This document shows, in pieces, positions 52,971 through 62,739 of a stretch of 64,000 nucleotides of DNA (positions are counted from its first letter, which is position 1; the number at the start of each line of letters is the position of its first letter). Origin of the DNA: Cytobacillus solani (GTDB lineage Bacteria > Bacillota > Bacilli > Bacillales > Cytobacillaceae); NCBI RefSeq assembly GCF_001420595.1, contig NZ_LJIX01000006.1:490361-554360 (forward strand), given 5' to 3'. Position numbers and translations under genes: made by a program. A model generated the notes under the pieces. It was not told the DNA's origin and ran no database searches. It worked only from the letters and a program-made list of their open reading frames with translations.

Positions 52971-54404
52971 TTGAGTATTCAAGATGGGAAAAAGCGTATG
53001 AAAAGGCTTGTTTTACTTTCACTTGCTTTTATAATAACAAGCTTTACTGGTATGACAGAACTAAAAGTGGCGTCGGCAGCGGGAGGCGAAGGGAAACAGC
53101 AATCAGCGTATGTAACAACTAGCGAATCTGTGCGTACATCCATGGAAGCACTTCAGGATTGGAAAAAGTGGACAACAGATCATGCATATAGTCTTTCTAG
53201 CATTCAGCCTGAAACAGCGGTGAATGGAAAGATTCCTGCAGATCGATTCAAAGATTTAGAAATGCTAAAGCCTTTACTGCACGACAAACGCATTGTTTTC
53301 TTGGGGGAAAGCTCACATGGGGTGGCTGAGTTTAACTTGGCAAAGACAAGATTGATTCAATTTTTGCATGAAGAAATGGGATATAATGTTCTTGCCTTTG
53401 AAAGTGGTATAAGTAATTCAATGAATGTTCAAGGGAAAATCAGCCATTTATCTGCAGAGCAGGCGATGAAGGGCTCCATTTTTGGTGTTTGGTGGGCACA
53501 AGAGACGCTGCCTCTTTTTGATTACATAAAAACTACCCGGAACACGGATCAGCCGTTACTTTTAGCAGGATTTGATATTCAACAGCAGGGACAATTTATC
53601 GATACAAGCTGGCTTAAAGATGAAAAAATGGCAAAACAGTTGGCAGAAGCCGAAAAACAGCTTATGAATTGGGGAGGAAGCAAAGATTTAAAGGGATATC
53701 AGAAAGCAAAATCAGGACTGATTCAAACCTATGAACAAGTACTATCACAGGTGAAGCAGAAGGAAAGTGCGTTAAGGACAGCTTATCCTGACGAACCACA
53801 AATTGTAAAATTGATAGAAAGGGCTTTAAAGGAAAGGATTAGAGTTGTTAAAGAATATGTGGAAATCAATATAAAATCTAATATTGAGATGGAAAACTAT
53901 GATCCAACATCATTTTTGAAATCCATGGAGTGGCGGGATCAAGCAATGTTAGCAAATTTAATATGGCTGGCAACCGAAGTCTATCCGAATGAAAAATTTA
54001 TTGTTTGGGGACATAATGATCATATTCGCAAGTCGCATTCAGAAGTACAGGGCTCGCCGTACCCAGTCAAGCTAATGGGAGAGCTTTTACCTGTCGAATT
54101 TAAAAAATATAGCTATGTGTTAGGATTGTACATGGCAAGTGGGGAAACGGCAGACAATATGCGTAATCCAATGAGTGTTCTCCCTGTAAAAAGCGGTTCG
54201 ATTGAAGATTTATTAGAAAGCAAGCAAAGCCCATATACCTTTATTGATATGAGATATCGCCAAAATGAGCGGGGGAGTTCATGGATGTTTGAACCGCGTT
54301 TTGCATATAGCTGGGGGTTTATGGAGGAAAGTTTTGTCCCTAGAGACCAATATGATGGACTTCTTTTAATTAATAAAGTTAAAGCACCAACTTATATTAA
54401 ATAA
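52971..54404 (+). CDS. Secreted erythromycin-esterase family protein
   Basis: 477 residues with a signal peptide (hydrophobic core about 11-27, AxA cleavage near VASAA). The Ere/EreA-like fold shows LGESSHGVAEF (about 111-121), NVLAFESG and WGHNDHIRKS, the conserved glutamate and histidine residues of the family. True Ere enzymes open the macrolide lactone; most Bacillus homologues have no proven substrate, and this one is exported. The TTG start has a modest GGGG site; ATG 52998 is an alternative. An ABC-F gene lies 5 kb away. Confidence 0.83.
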   Translation: MSIQDGKKRMKRLVLLSLAFIITSFTGMTELKVASAAGGEGKQQSAYVTTSESVRTSMEALQDWKKWTTDHAYSLSSIQPETAVNGKIPADRFKDLEMLKPLLHDKRIVFLGESSHGVAEFNLAKTRLIQFLHEEMGYNVLAFESGISNSMNVQGKISHLSAEQAMKGSIFGVWWAQETLPLFDYIKTTRNTDQPLLLAGFDIQQQGQFIDTSWLKDEKMAKQLAEAEKQLMNWGGSKDLKGYQKAKSGLIQTYEQVLSQVKQKESALRTAYPDEPQIVKLIERALKERIRVVKEYVEINIKSNIEMENYDPTSFLKSMEWRDQAMLANLIWLATEVYPNEKFIVWGHNDHIRKSHSEVQGSPYPVKLMGELLPVEFKKYSYVLGLYMASGETADNMRNPMSVLPVKSGSIEDLLESKQSPYTFIDMRYRQNERGSSWMFEPRFAYSWGFMEESFVPRDQYDGLLLINKVKAPTYIK

Positions 54405-54424
54405 ATTATTGTGAATAAGAATAG

Positions 54425-54456
54425 AGAAGCTCCTTTGGTTAAGGGGCTTTTTATAA
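54425..54456 (+). terminator. Terminator after the esterase-family gene
   Basis: AAGCTCCTT pairs with AAGGGGCTT (one G-T pair), then T residues. Confidence 0.75.
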
Positions 54457-54561
54457 TACAAGTTGGCTCTTGTTGGATGTCAGCTTTTAAAGCTCTTCAT
54501 TATGGGTATGATATATACATTAACCTCTTAATTTTATTTTTTTCTATGTGGAGGAGACGGA

Positions 54562-56073
54562 ATGAGAAAACGCCGGGTTGAATTTTTAATTGCTTTTATA
54601 TTAGCTTTTTCTCTTTCGCTGATATTATTATCCAATCTAAGCCTCGCAGCAAAGACATGGATTTTGATCCTATACATTACAGCAATTATGATTAGTATTT
54701 ATTCATTAATGCTGGAAAATCGGTCCCCTCAGCATACACTTCTGTGGATATATGTTCTTGTGTTTTTTCCTTTGCTTGGATACTTGTTCTATTTGTTTTC
54801 AGGGCAATTATATTTAAAGGGCTATCTGTTTAGAAGCAAGAGAAAGAAGGATAGAGAAGAATGGAAAAGGCTCCTTCAACAGGACGAATCTCCAGATTTA
54901 GCTTTTTTACAAGATGGGCAGCTTTCCTTTGCAAAATTTGCAAACCATCGATCACCCACCCCTATAAGCACTGCATCTCGATCGTATGTCCTAAAGAATG
55001 GGGAGGAGACTTTTTCAGAGATTAAAGAAAGGCTGAAAGAGGCTGAACAGTACATTCATATTGAATATTATATTTTTCGCACGGATCGGCTGGGAAAGGA
55101 AATTATTAACATCCTCATCGAAAAAGCAAAGCAAGGAGTCGAGGTATTATTCATTTTTGATGCAGCTGGCAGCCGAAAGATTGCGGTGGAAGACATTCAA
55201 TTGATGGAGGAAGCAGGGGTAAAGGTACAAATATTCTCTCCATTGAAATATGGATTCTTTAATCAAAAATTAAACTTTCGCAATCACAGAAAAATAATTA
55301 TTGTCGATGGGAAGATTGGATTTGTTGGCGGACTGAATGTTGGGATAGAGTATCTTGGTGAAGATGAGAAAATCGGATTTTGGCGGGACACGCATATGAA
55401 GTTAACTGGGGAGGCAGTGTATTCTCTTCACACAGCTTTGTTGTTAGATTGGGAATATGTCAGTGGAGAAAGCGTCTTGAAAAAATACCCTAAAATGAAA
55501 CCAGCAATAGATGAATCCGTCCTTGATGGAGCTGTACAAGTTGTGGCCAGCGGACCAGATACGCAGCAAGGTCTCATGTGTGATTTTTACTTTGCGATGA
55601 TCGCTAGTGCAGAAAAGTCTATTTGGATCGCAACACCATATTTTATCCCAGATGAGGCTATCCGAACGGCTTTAAGAATAGCAGCTGCAAAAGGAGTAGA
55701 AGTAAGAATTATGGTGCCTGATGTTAATGACGGATTTTTGACTCAATATGCGAGTCGATCTTATTTTCCAGAATTGCTGAGAACAGGTGCAGAAATCTAT
55801 TCCTATAAAAAGGGATTTCTCCATCAAAAAATTATCATTGTTGATGGGAATTTAGCCTCACTTGGAACAGCAAATATGGACATGCGCAGTTTTCATTTGA
55901 ATTTCGAAGTGAACGTCTTCTTATATGGCACAAGCTCCATTCGTGAGCTTGTTGCTCATTACGAACAAGATATGGAAGATAGTGAGAAAATTAGTCCTGT
56001 TCAATATTATAAGAGAGGATTTGCTGAAAGATCTAAAGAATCCTTTGCCCGCCTATTTTCGGGTGTACTGTGA
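54562..56073 (+). CDS. cls: Cardiolipin synthase
   Basis: 503 residues. Two N-terminal transmembrane helices (about 6-25 and 31-49, with a third near 59-79) are followed by two phospholipase-D repeats with HxKxxxxD motifs: NHRKIIIVDGKIG (about 240) and LHQKIIIVDGNLA (about 420), each followed by the G-G/S-x-N segment. It joins two phosphatidylglycerol molecules to cardiolipin at the membrane. The layout matches ClsA/YwnE. GTGGAGGAGACGG is the ribosome site. Confidence 0.94.
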   Translation: MRKRRVEFLIAFILAFSLSLILLSNLSLAAKTWILILYITAIMISIYSLMLENRSPQHTLLWIYVLVFFPLLGYLFYLFSGQLYLKGYLFRSKRKKDREEWKRLLQQDESPDLAFLQDGQLSFAKFANHRSPTPISTASRSYVLKNGEETFSEIKERLKEAEQYIHIEYYIFRTDRLGKEIINILIEKAKQGVEVLFIFDAAGSRKIAVEDIQLMEEAGVKVQIFSPLKYGFFNQKLNFRNHRKIIIVDGKIGFVGGLNVGIEYLGEDEKIGFWRDTHMKLTGEAVYSLHTALLLDWEYVSGESVLKKYPKMKPAIDESVLDGAVQVVASGPDTQQGLMCDFYFAMIASAEKSIWIATPYFIPDEAIRTALRIAAAKGVEVRIMVPDVNDGFLTQYASRSYFPELLRTGAEIYSYKKGFLHQKIIIVDGNLASLGTANMDMRSFHLNFEVNVFLYGTSSIRELVAHYEQDMEDSEKISPVQYYKRGFAERSKESFARLFSGVL

Positions 56074-56104
56074 GCAGCTCCAATAATATGGAGCTGTTTT
56101 TATT
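56073..56104 (+). terminator. Terminator of cls
   Basis: CAGCTCC pairs with GGAGCTG, then T5. Confidence 0.85.
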
Positions 56105-56175
56105 AGTAAAAAAAGGAATTAACCTGTATAATTTGAATAGTTAGAAAAAAACAACTAATTATAAGGAGGGACCTT

Positions 56176-57567
56176 ATGCTAGCGAAATCGGTAATTGAGG
56201 ACGTTCTTACTGCGGCATTAGCAACGGGGGGAGACTTTTCCGAAGTCTTTCTTGAGGACCGTTATACGAATAATCTGACTCTGCAAGGGGGAAAGATTGA
56301 AAATAGCTTATCAGGCAGAGATTTCGGGATTGGCATTCGTGTATTTAAGGGTCTTCAAAGCGTGTACACCTACACAACGGATGGTTCAAAGGAGGGCTTA
56401 CTAAAGGCAGCAAGAAATGCAGCCCATGCGATCTCTGGTGAGACTATCATTCATCCTGAGCCATTAAAAAAAGAAATAATTACTTGTGCCCATCCGATTG
56501 CGATAAACCCTAGAGAAACAGAGAAAACTCGAAAAGTGAATGTAATGAAGAAGGCATACGAGATTGCCAAAAACTATCATTCTAGCATTCAGCAAGTGCT
56601 TGTACGTTACTTAGACGAAGAGCAAAATGTTCTAATTGCGAATAGTGAAGGTAAATTTATTGAAGATAAAAGGGTAAGAAGCAGGCTGGCGATTCAATCA
56701 ATTGCTTCTGATGGCAAACAAATGCAGCCTGGCTTTTATGGTCCGGGTGCTCATAAGGGATTTGAGTTTTTTGAGAACTTAAACCTGGAGCATTATGCAA
56801 ATGAAGCCTCAAGGATTGCTGTAACGATGCTTGGTGCTGATCCTTGTCCGAGCGGGAAATTCCCAGTTATTATCGATAATGAGTTCGGTGGAGTTATTTT
56901 TCATGAGGCATGCGGTCACGGACTTGAAGCAACATCTGTTGCTAAGAACAATTCTGTTTTTGCGAATCGAATTGGTGAAAAAGTGGCCTCGGACGTTGTT
57001 ACATATATTGATGATGGCACAATTGCAAATGAGTGGGGATCAATCACTATCGATGATGAAGGAGAAAAGGCCCGCAAAAATGTATTAATTGAAAATGGAA
57101 TCTTGAAGGGGTATTTAATCGATAAATTTAATAGCCGCAGAATGGGAATGGAGTCGACAGGGTCAGGAAGACGACAGTCCTACCGATTTGCACCTACTTC
57201 GAGAATGACGAACACGTACATTGCGGAAGGAAAGTCGACACCTGAAGAAATTATCTCCAATACCGAGCATGGCATCTATACAAAATATATGGGTGGCGGT
57301 TCCGTCAATCCGGCAACAGGGGATTATAACTTTGCTGTAATGGAAGCTTATCTTGTAAAGGATGGGAAGATCGGAAAGCCGCTTAAAGGAGCAACTCTTG
57401 TTGGGAATGGCGCCGAAACATTACAACTCGTTGATATGGTTGGAAATAATTTAGGACATGGTGCGGGTATGTGCGGCTCGTTAAGTGGAAGCATTCCTGT
57501 AAATGTAGGTCAGCCGATGATTCGAGTCAGTGAAATGACCGTGGGCGGAAGTAAGGAGGGGGAGTAG
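56176..57567 (+). CDS. tldD: TldD metalloprotease subunit
   Basis: 463 residues. The zinc motif HEACGH (HExxxH, about residue 241) is intact, and the family's C-terminal block with GSVNPATGDY is present. TldD and TldE form a heterodimeric protease that degrades unfolded short peptides and matures some peptides such as microcin B17 in E. coli. It is followed by its partner gene at 1 nt distance. AAGGAGGG is the ribosome site. Confidence 0.94.
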   Translation: MLAKSVIEDVLTAALATGGDFSEVFLEDRYTNNLTLQGGKIENSLSGRDFGIGIRVFKGLQSVYTYTTDGSKEGLLKAARNAAHAISGETIIHPEPLKKEIITCAHPIAINPRETEKTRKVNVMKKAYEIAKNYHSSIQQVLVRYLDEEQNVLIANSEGKFIEDKRVRSRLAIQSIASDGKQMQPGFYGPGAHKGFEFFENLNLEHYANEASRIAVTMLGADPCPSGKFPVIIDNEFGGVIFHEACGHGLEATSVAKNNSVFANRIGEKVASDVVTYIDDGTIANEWGSITIDDEGEKARKNVLIENGILKGYLIDKFNSRRMGMESTGSGRRQSYRFAPTSRMTNTYIAEGKSTPEEIISNTEHGIYTKYMGGGSVNPATGDYNFAVMEAYLVKDGKIGKPLKGATLVGNGAETLQLVDMVGNNLGHGAGMCGSLSGSIPVNVGQPMIRVSEMTVGGSKEGE

Positions 57568-57568
57568 A

Positions 57569-58912
57569 GTGAATATCCAAGAATTTCAGCAGAAGCTTTT
57601 TGGTATGGGCGAGAAGCAGGGCTTTACGGATATGGAGCTTTATTTTGAACGCGAGGAAAAGTTTAAATGTGGATTGTTTAAGGGTGAAATTGACTCCTAC
57701 GAAACTTCTGAAATTGCTGGGGGTTCATTCCGTGGGCTTTTCAATGGGAAAATGGGCTATGCTTTTACAGAGAAATTAGATGAGGATTCCGTCTTATATC
57801 TCGTTGAAAATGCGAAGGAAAATGCGCAATTGATTGAGGAAGAAATTCAAGAGGAGATTTTCGGAGGCAGTGAGGAATATCAAGCAGGCAGCTTCTACTC
57901 TACTGAACTTGCAAAAGTGACCGTTCCGAAAAAAATTGAGCTCCTAAAAGAAATAGAAAAGCATATATATGCTTATGATAAAAGAGTTACAGGCACTAAT
58001 TACTTTATTCTAGAAAGTGCTGAATCAGAAAGATACATTAGTAATAATAAAGGTCTTTCTCTTGATGAGAAGCAGAATTATATTGGGATGTTTATTTCTG
58101 TTGTAGTTAAGCAGGGGGATGAGACGAAAACAGGTGCTTACGTGAAGGCAACCAAGGATTTCTCTTCCTTTGTTCCAAAAGAGATTGCTAAGTATGCAGT
58201 GGAGGAAGCTCTCTCAAAGCTGAATGCAAAAACGGCAGAGAGTAAATACTATCCTGTATTATTGCGCAACGATGCAGCGGGGGACCTTTTCCAAACTTTT
58301 TCAGAGATTTTTTCAGCTGAGAACGCACAGAAGGGAAGATCGTTGTTAAAGGGGAAGGAAGGAGAAACGATTGCTGCTTCAGCACTTCAAATGGTTGATG
58401 ATCCATTTTTAGAAGACGGTCTATTAAGCAGAAGCTTTGACAGTGAAGGTTTCGCAACAATGAAAAAAGCAATTGTAAAGGATGGCAAGCTTGTTACACT
58501 GCTTCATAATCGGAAAACAGCAGGCATTGCTGGAATAGAGTCAACAGGAAATGCGTATAAAGGTTCTTATAAAGGCAGCTTAACTGTGTCTCCATCGAAT
58601 TTATATGTGGTGCCGTCAAAAAAGAGCCTTGAGGAGCTCACAGCTTCGGTTGATGAAGGGATACTCATTACAGATTTAGCAGGCTTGCACTCTGGTGCAG
58701 ACACAGTGTCAGGTGACTTTTCACTAGCAGCTAACGGCTTTTTTGTAAAGGATGGGAAAGTTCAAAACACAGTGAAGCAAATGACGATTGCTGGAAACTT
58801 CTTTGAATTATTAAAAAATATTGAAGCGATCGGTTCCGATTTAGAGTTCTCGATGTCCAATGTCGGTTCCCCATCCTTGCTGATTAAGGAATTGGCTGTA
58901 ACCGTGGAATAG
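57569..58912 (+). CDS. pmbA: TldE/PmbA metalloprotease subunit
   Basis: 447 residues homologous to TldE/PmbA. No HExxxH motif is present, as expected, since this subunit contributes to the fold but not the metal site. The C-terminal domain has GLHSGADTVSGDFSLAANG, the family signature. The GTG start follows the tldD stop after one base, with AGGAGGGGG upstream; the two are translationally coupled. The substrate in this organism is unknown; no peptide-precursor gene was noticed nearby. Confidence 0.93.
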   Translation: MNIQEFQQKLFGMGEKQGFTDMELYFEREEKFKCGLFKGEIDSYETSEIAGGSFRGLFNGKMGYAFTEKLDEDSVLYLVENAKENAQLIEEEIQEEIFGGSEEYQAGSFYSTELAKVTVPKKIELLKEIEKHIYAYDKRVTGTNYFILESAESERYISNNKGLSLDEKQNYIGMFISVVVKQGDETKTGAYVKATKDFSSFVPKEIAKYAVEEALSKLNAKTAESKYYPVLLRNDAAGDLFQTFSEIFSAENAQKGRSLLKGKEGETIAASALQMVDDPFLEDGLLSRSFDSEGFATMKKAIVKDGKLVTLLHNRKTAGIAGIESTGNAYKGSYKGSLTVSPSNLYVVPSKKSLEELTASVDEGILITDLAGLHSGADTVSGDFSLAANGFFVKDGKVQNTVKQMTIAGNFFELLKNIEAIGSDLEFSMSNVGSPSLLIKELAVTVE

Positions 58913-59018
58913 GTTGGTTGATAGGGCATATCACTATAAAGTGGTGTGCCCTCTTTTGTTTGTTCACAGGAATGATTTGTGTTTCAATAGATTCAGAAAA
59001 GAAATTTTGGGGTTCATT

Positions 59019-59318
59019 GTGAAAATTATCGCTGCCCTTCCCTATATGGTTGTGTCACGTTCGATCGATTGGAATAAACAGCATTTTATGGAAAGAGAAG
59101 AAAAATTGATACTAGCAGAGGATAAAATTACTTCCCATATAAATGAATTTTCTCTTGAAGAAATATGGGATATTTCCTTTAAGGCTTCTAGTTCTGGATA
59201 TGGATTTTTTTACCTTCATACAAACCAGGGGTTATTTTCCTATCGTGTTAAAGCAGAACCGTCCGAATTTATGAATAAGTATCAGGAAATGAAAAAACGG
59301 GTAGAAAAGTATGATTAA
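59019..59318 (+). CDS. Small protein of unknown function
   Basis: About 99 residues (starting with MKIIAALPYMVV if GTG 59019 is used, GGGG 7 nt upstream). The frame is open from an ATG at 58914, but the earlier part looks non-coding. The visible C-terminal region (FSLEEIWDISFKASSSGYGFFYLHT, YRVKAEPSEFMNKYQEMKK) alternates strands and a final helix, like a small PH-like domain. The function is unknown. Confidence 0.6.
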   Translation: MKIIAALPYMVVSRSIDWNKQHFMEREEKLILAEDKITSHINEFSLEEIWDISFKASSSGYGFFYLHTNQGLFSYRVKAEPSEFMNKYQEMKKRVEKYD

Positions 59319-59477
59319 CTTTTTTACCCGTTATTTATTTTATTTGGTTCATTTGCACATGCGTTTCTTGAAGAAAGTTCAACGAGTATTCTACCTTTTT
59401 TATATGAAGTTTTTATATTATATCTGGAACGTTAAAAAGAATAAAGAAATCAGACTTAGGAAATAACACCAATAAAA

Positions 59478-59503
59478 AAAGCAGGAGTCACCCTCCTGCT
59501 TAG
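59478..59503 (-). terminator. Terminator of the YetJ-like gene
   Basis: AGCAGGAG pairs with CTCCTGCT; T7 follows on the minus strand. It overlaps the gene's stop codon. The 59319-59480 stretch holds nothing else. Confidence 0.85.
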
Positions 59504-60138
59504 TCTCTGCTTCCAAGAATACCGAAAATACGTAAAATATTAATGAACAAGTTAATAAAGTCTAGATATAGATTAAGAGCCATTAAAGGAACTTCTTCAG
59601 CTGATACCCCATAATGCTTCATACGGTTAAAATCATACAATACATATCCGCTAAATACGAGTACGCCAATGAAAGAGAAAGCAAGCATTCCTGTAGAGCT
59701 TAAAGGCCAAAATAGGCTAAAGATTGAAATGGCAATCAGTGCTAATAGCGCGGCCATTAACATTCCGCCTAAGAAGGATAAATCACGCTTAGTAGTTGAA
59801 GCGTATATCGCAAGCCCGGTAAATACCGTTGTTGTGGTTGCAAGCGCAAGTAAAACCGGATTTGGGCCAATTGTAGCTAAGTAATGTGAAACAATTGGAT
59901 ACGTGGTGATACCTGAAATAAATGTGAACGCAAAAAGGAATGAATAAGACATTGCTTTTTTACGACGGATAATAAACGCGAATACAAGCATGCCAATTTC
60001 AAGAATCATGAGCGGCAAAAACATTGCGGGTGGAACAAGAACACCTGCCATTGTTCCTGCGAATGCGATTGCCAATGAGATCGCAAATGTTCTCAAAACA
60101 GAAGGCAAATATGGATTAGTTGTTTGTTGTGCATACAT
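59500..60138 (-). CDS. Bax inhibitor-1/YccA family membrane protein (YetJ-like)
   Basis: About 212 residues with seven predicted transmembrane helices. The TMBIM family features are visible: ISGITTYPIVSHYL, VFTGLAIYAS and the C-terminal YDFNRMKHYG and ALNLYLDFINLFINILRIFG. B. subtilis YetJ is a pH-sensitive calcium leak channel. Start M at 60138 has GAGGAG upstream. MscL lies 72 bp further upstream on the same strand, so the two could share a transcript. Confidence 0.88.
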   Translation of the reverse strand: MYAQQTTNPYLPSVLRTFAISLAIAFAGTMAGVLVPPAMFLPLMILEIGMLVFAFIIRRKKAMSYSFLFAFTFISGITTYPIVSHYLATIGPNPVLLALATTTTVFTGLAIYASTTKRDLSFLGGMLMAALLALIAISIFSLFWPLSSTGMLAFSFIGVLVFSGYVLYDFNRMKHYGVSAEEVPLMALNLYLDFINLFINILRIFGILGSRD

Positions 60139-60210
60139 ATTTTCATTTCTCCTCATATTAATTTAACTATAGTTTATATACGGTTATTCTTAAAGATGGT
60201 TTCAAAAAAG

Positions 60211-60588
60211 TTATTTTTCTTTTAATAAATCTCTTATTTCCGTTAAAAGCTCCTCTTTCTTGTCCACTTTCGGTGAAGGTTGTACTTCTTCTTCTTTCTT
60301 CTTAAATCGTCTATTAATGATTCTTACAAAGATAAATATAGAGAAAGCAATAATAAGGAAGTCAACAATTGTCTGAATAAATGCTCCGTATTTTACTTCC
60401 GCTTTTCCTACGGGAATAGCAAGCGAGGAGAAGTCAATCCCGCCACCAATAAGCACTCCTACTAGCGGCATAATAATATCATCGACGAGCGAGGAAACTA
60501 TTTTACCAAAGGCTGCTCCGATGATGACACCTATGGCAAGATCCAGAACATTTCCTCTCAATGCAAACTTTTTAAACTCATTCCACAT
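60211..60588 (-). CDS. mscL: Large-conductance mechanosensitive channel
   Basis: 125 residues. The N-terminal amphipathic helix and TM1 ([26 protein letters not shown], cited by parts) and TM2 ([18 protein letters not shown]) with the C-terminal helix bundle (LLTEIRDLL) match MscL. It opens at high membrane tension in hypo-osmotic shock and forms a pentamer. AAGGTGCT precedes the start. Confidence 0.95.
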   Translation of the reverse strand: MWNEFKKFALRGNVLDLAIGVIIGAAFGKIVSSLVDDIIMPLVGVLIGGGIDFSSLAIPVGKAEVKYGAFIQTIVDFLIIAFSIFIFVRIINRRFKKKEEEVQPSPKVDKKEELLTEIRDLLKEK

Positions 60589-60864
60589 GGATTAATAGCA
60601 CCTTTCCTTAAAAAATTATCGTAATTATACTACGTGTGGGTGAAGGAAGCCAGTTGAAAAGGACTTAATTTTAAAATTTGGAAATTCCTGCAAGACGATA
60701 TTGTGTGAAAAATGACTTAGAATGAAAGAATTTGTGGTGAATGTTTGGTATGATGTAATCATTAATATGAATATTCAGATATTTATTTCTTTTATATTTT
60801 TTGACTATGAAATATTTAGAGGTTTCTTTACAATACTAAAAAAAGAAAACTTTAGGAGGATGAA

Positions 60865-61161
60865 ATGGATATTAACAAACAGCGGAAAGATCCTCGATTT
60901 AAAATTGCTGTTAAGGAAGCTTGGATCGGGATTGGACTTGTACTTTTTAATTTTGCTTGGTGGTTCGGCTTTGCGTATGGACCTCTTGGATCTGGGAGTG
61001 TGGAAAGCTACCATTTTATTTTTGGGTTGCCTGCTTGGTTTTTTTACAGCTGTGTAGCAGGATTCATAGTTATGTCAGTGCTTGTTGTTTTAGCTGTTAA
61101 GCTATTTTTTAAAGAAGTTTCTTTCGATGATGAAGCAGAAGGGGAGGCCGAACCAAAATGA
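60865..61161 (+). CDS. yhdT: YhdT family membrane protein (DUF997)
   Basis: 98 residues with two transmembrane helices (about 21-43 and 60-83) and an acidic tail. YhdT almost always precedes panF, the pantothenate transporter, as it does here with a 4-nt ATGA overlap. By analogy with DUF485-ActP it is probably an accessory subunit. TTTAGGAGG is the ribosome site. The 276 bp upstream hold no gene. Confidence 0.9.
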   Translation: MDINKQRKDPRFKIAVKEAWIGIGLVLFNFAWWFGFAYGPLGSGSVESYHFIFGLPAWFFYSCVAGFIVMSVLVVLAVKLFFKEVSFDDEAEGEAEPK

Positions 61162-62606
61162 ATTGGCAAGTGGTTACCCCATTAATTATTTTCTTAGTCC
61201 TTATTTTTATTATAGGCTTTTGGGCAAGCAAACAAATGAATTCCTCCAATTCCTTTCTTCAGGAATACTTTCTTGGGGGAAGGGAGCTTGGCGGATTTAT
61301 TTTAGCTATGACAATGATGGCGACATATGGGAGTGCAAGCAGTTTTATTGGCGGTCCTGGTGTGGCTTATACACAAGGGCTTGGCTGGGTATTGCTGGCC
61401 ATGTCACAAGTTGTAACGGGATATTTTGTCCTCATGGTCCTTGGGAAAAAATTTGCAATCATGGCAAGAAGATATCAGGCAGTTACCTTAATTGACTTTT
61501 TAAAGGAACGTTATAAAAGCAAGTGGGTCGTATGGCTGTCCGCTTTTAGTATAATTATCTTTTTATTTTCAGCCATGGCAGCCCAATGGGTCGGTGGAGC
61601 AAGACTAATCGAGTCATTAACTGGTTTAAGTTATATTTCGGCTTTATTTATATTTGCCATTTCAGTTATGGTTTATGTTGTCATTGGCGGATTTCGAGCA
61701 GTTGCCTTAACCGATGCTGTTCAAGGTGCAATCATGTTTATTGGTACTCTTATTCTCCTAATCGCTGTTATTATTGCAGGTGGTGGAATTCCAAAGATCA
61801 TAAGCGATTTGGCAGCTGAAAATCCGAATTTAATTACTCCTTATGGATTTGATGGGGGGCTAACGCCGCTCTATGTTTCCTCGTTTTGGATTCTAGTTGG
61901 TGTTGGTGTTGTCGGTCTTCCGCAAGTAACAGTTCGTGCCATGTCTTATAAAAACTCAAAAGCGATGCATCGGGCGATTATAATTGGAACCATTGTTGTA
62001 GGATTTATCATGCTAGGTATGCACTTAATTGGCGTTTTTGCCCGTCCCATTCTGCCAGGTATAGAGGTTGGAGATACAGTTATGCCGTTAATTGCCCTAA
62101 AAGTATTGCCTCCATGGCTTGCTGGAGTTGTCTTGGCAGCTCCGATGGCAGCGATCATGTCAACGGTAGATTCTCTTCTGCTTCTTGTAAGCTCTGCAGT
62201 TGTAAAAGATGTATATATTAACTACATAAGACCAAATGCAAGTGAAGGAACCATCAAAAAAATGAGCTTTAGTGTAACCACTGTGTTAGGAATCCTTGTT
62301 TTCTTGATGGCAATTAGTCCGCCAGATTTACTTATATGGTTAAATTTATTTTCGTTTGGCGGTTTGGAGGCAGCCTTTATTTGGCCCGTTGTTCTTGGGC
62401 TATATTGGCAAAAGGGAAATAAATTTGGGGCAATTACATCAATGCTGATTGGTACGGGTTCCTATATTATTATTCACCTTTATTGTCCAAATCCCTTCGG
62501 TATGCATACGGTTACCCTTCCGATTGTTTTATCATTCATTGCATTTATTGCGGTTAGTTTAATAACTGGGAAAAAGGATACAAATCAAGTAAGCCTTTTA
62601 TCCTGA
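61158..62606 (+). CDS. panF: Sodium/pantothenate symporter
   Basis: 482 residues with about 13 transmembrane helices of the sodium:solute symporter family. Its match to PanF comes from the GGRELGGFILAMTMMATYGSAS segment (GGR, then TYGSASSFIGGPG), the VQGAIMF block and the YhdT partner. It imports pantothenate, precursor of coenzyme A. It overlaps yhdT by 4 nt. A terminator follows. Confidence 0.92.
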   Translation: MNWQVVTPLIIFLVLIFIIGFWASKQMNSSNSFLQEYFLGGRELGGFILAMTMMATYGSASSFIGGPGVAYTQGLGWVLLAMSQVVTGYFVLMVLGKKFAIMARRYQAVTLIDFLKERYKSKWVVWLSAFSIIIFLFSAMAAQWVGGARLIESLTGLSYISALFIFAISVMVYVVIGGFRAVALTDAVQGAIMFIGTLILLIAVIIAGGGIPKIISDLAAENPNLITPYGFDGGLTPLYVSSFWILVGVGVVGLPQVTVRAMSYKNSKAMHRAIIIGTIVVGFIMLGMHLIGVFARPILPGIEVGDTVMPLIALKVLPPWLAGVVLAAPMAAIMSTVDSLLLLVSSAVVKDVYINYIRPNASEGTIKKMSFSVTTVLGILVFLMAISPPDLLIWLNLFSFGGLEAAFIWPVVLGLYWQKGNKFGAITSMLIGTGSYIIIHLYCPNPFGMHTVTLPIVLSFIAFIAVSLITGKKDTNQVSLLS

Positions 62607-62607
62607 G

Positions 62608-62652
62608 AAAGAAAGAGTGTGAAATCTATTGTGATTTTGCGCTCTTTTTTAG
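62608..62652 (+). terminator. Terminator of yhdT-panF
   Basis: AAAGAG-G-AAATC pairs with GATTT-C-CTCTTT, then T residues. Confidence 0.75.
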
Positions 62653-62739
62653 TTCATTTTTGAAAATTGGGAGATTTGTAGAATCCTTTTTCTTTTGTTA
62701 CACTCTTAACATAGTGATTGACATACTAGGGAGAATTAA

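Noticed and set aside
60722-61057. 111-codon frame upstream of and across yhdT
   Set aside because: It overlaps the well-supported yhdT gene in another frame and has no proper start signal.
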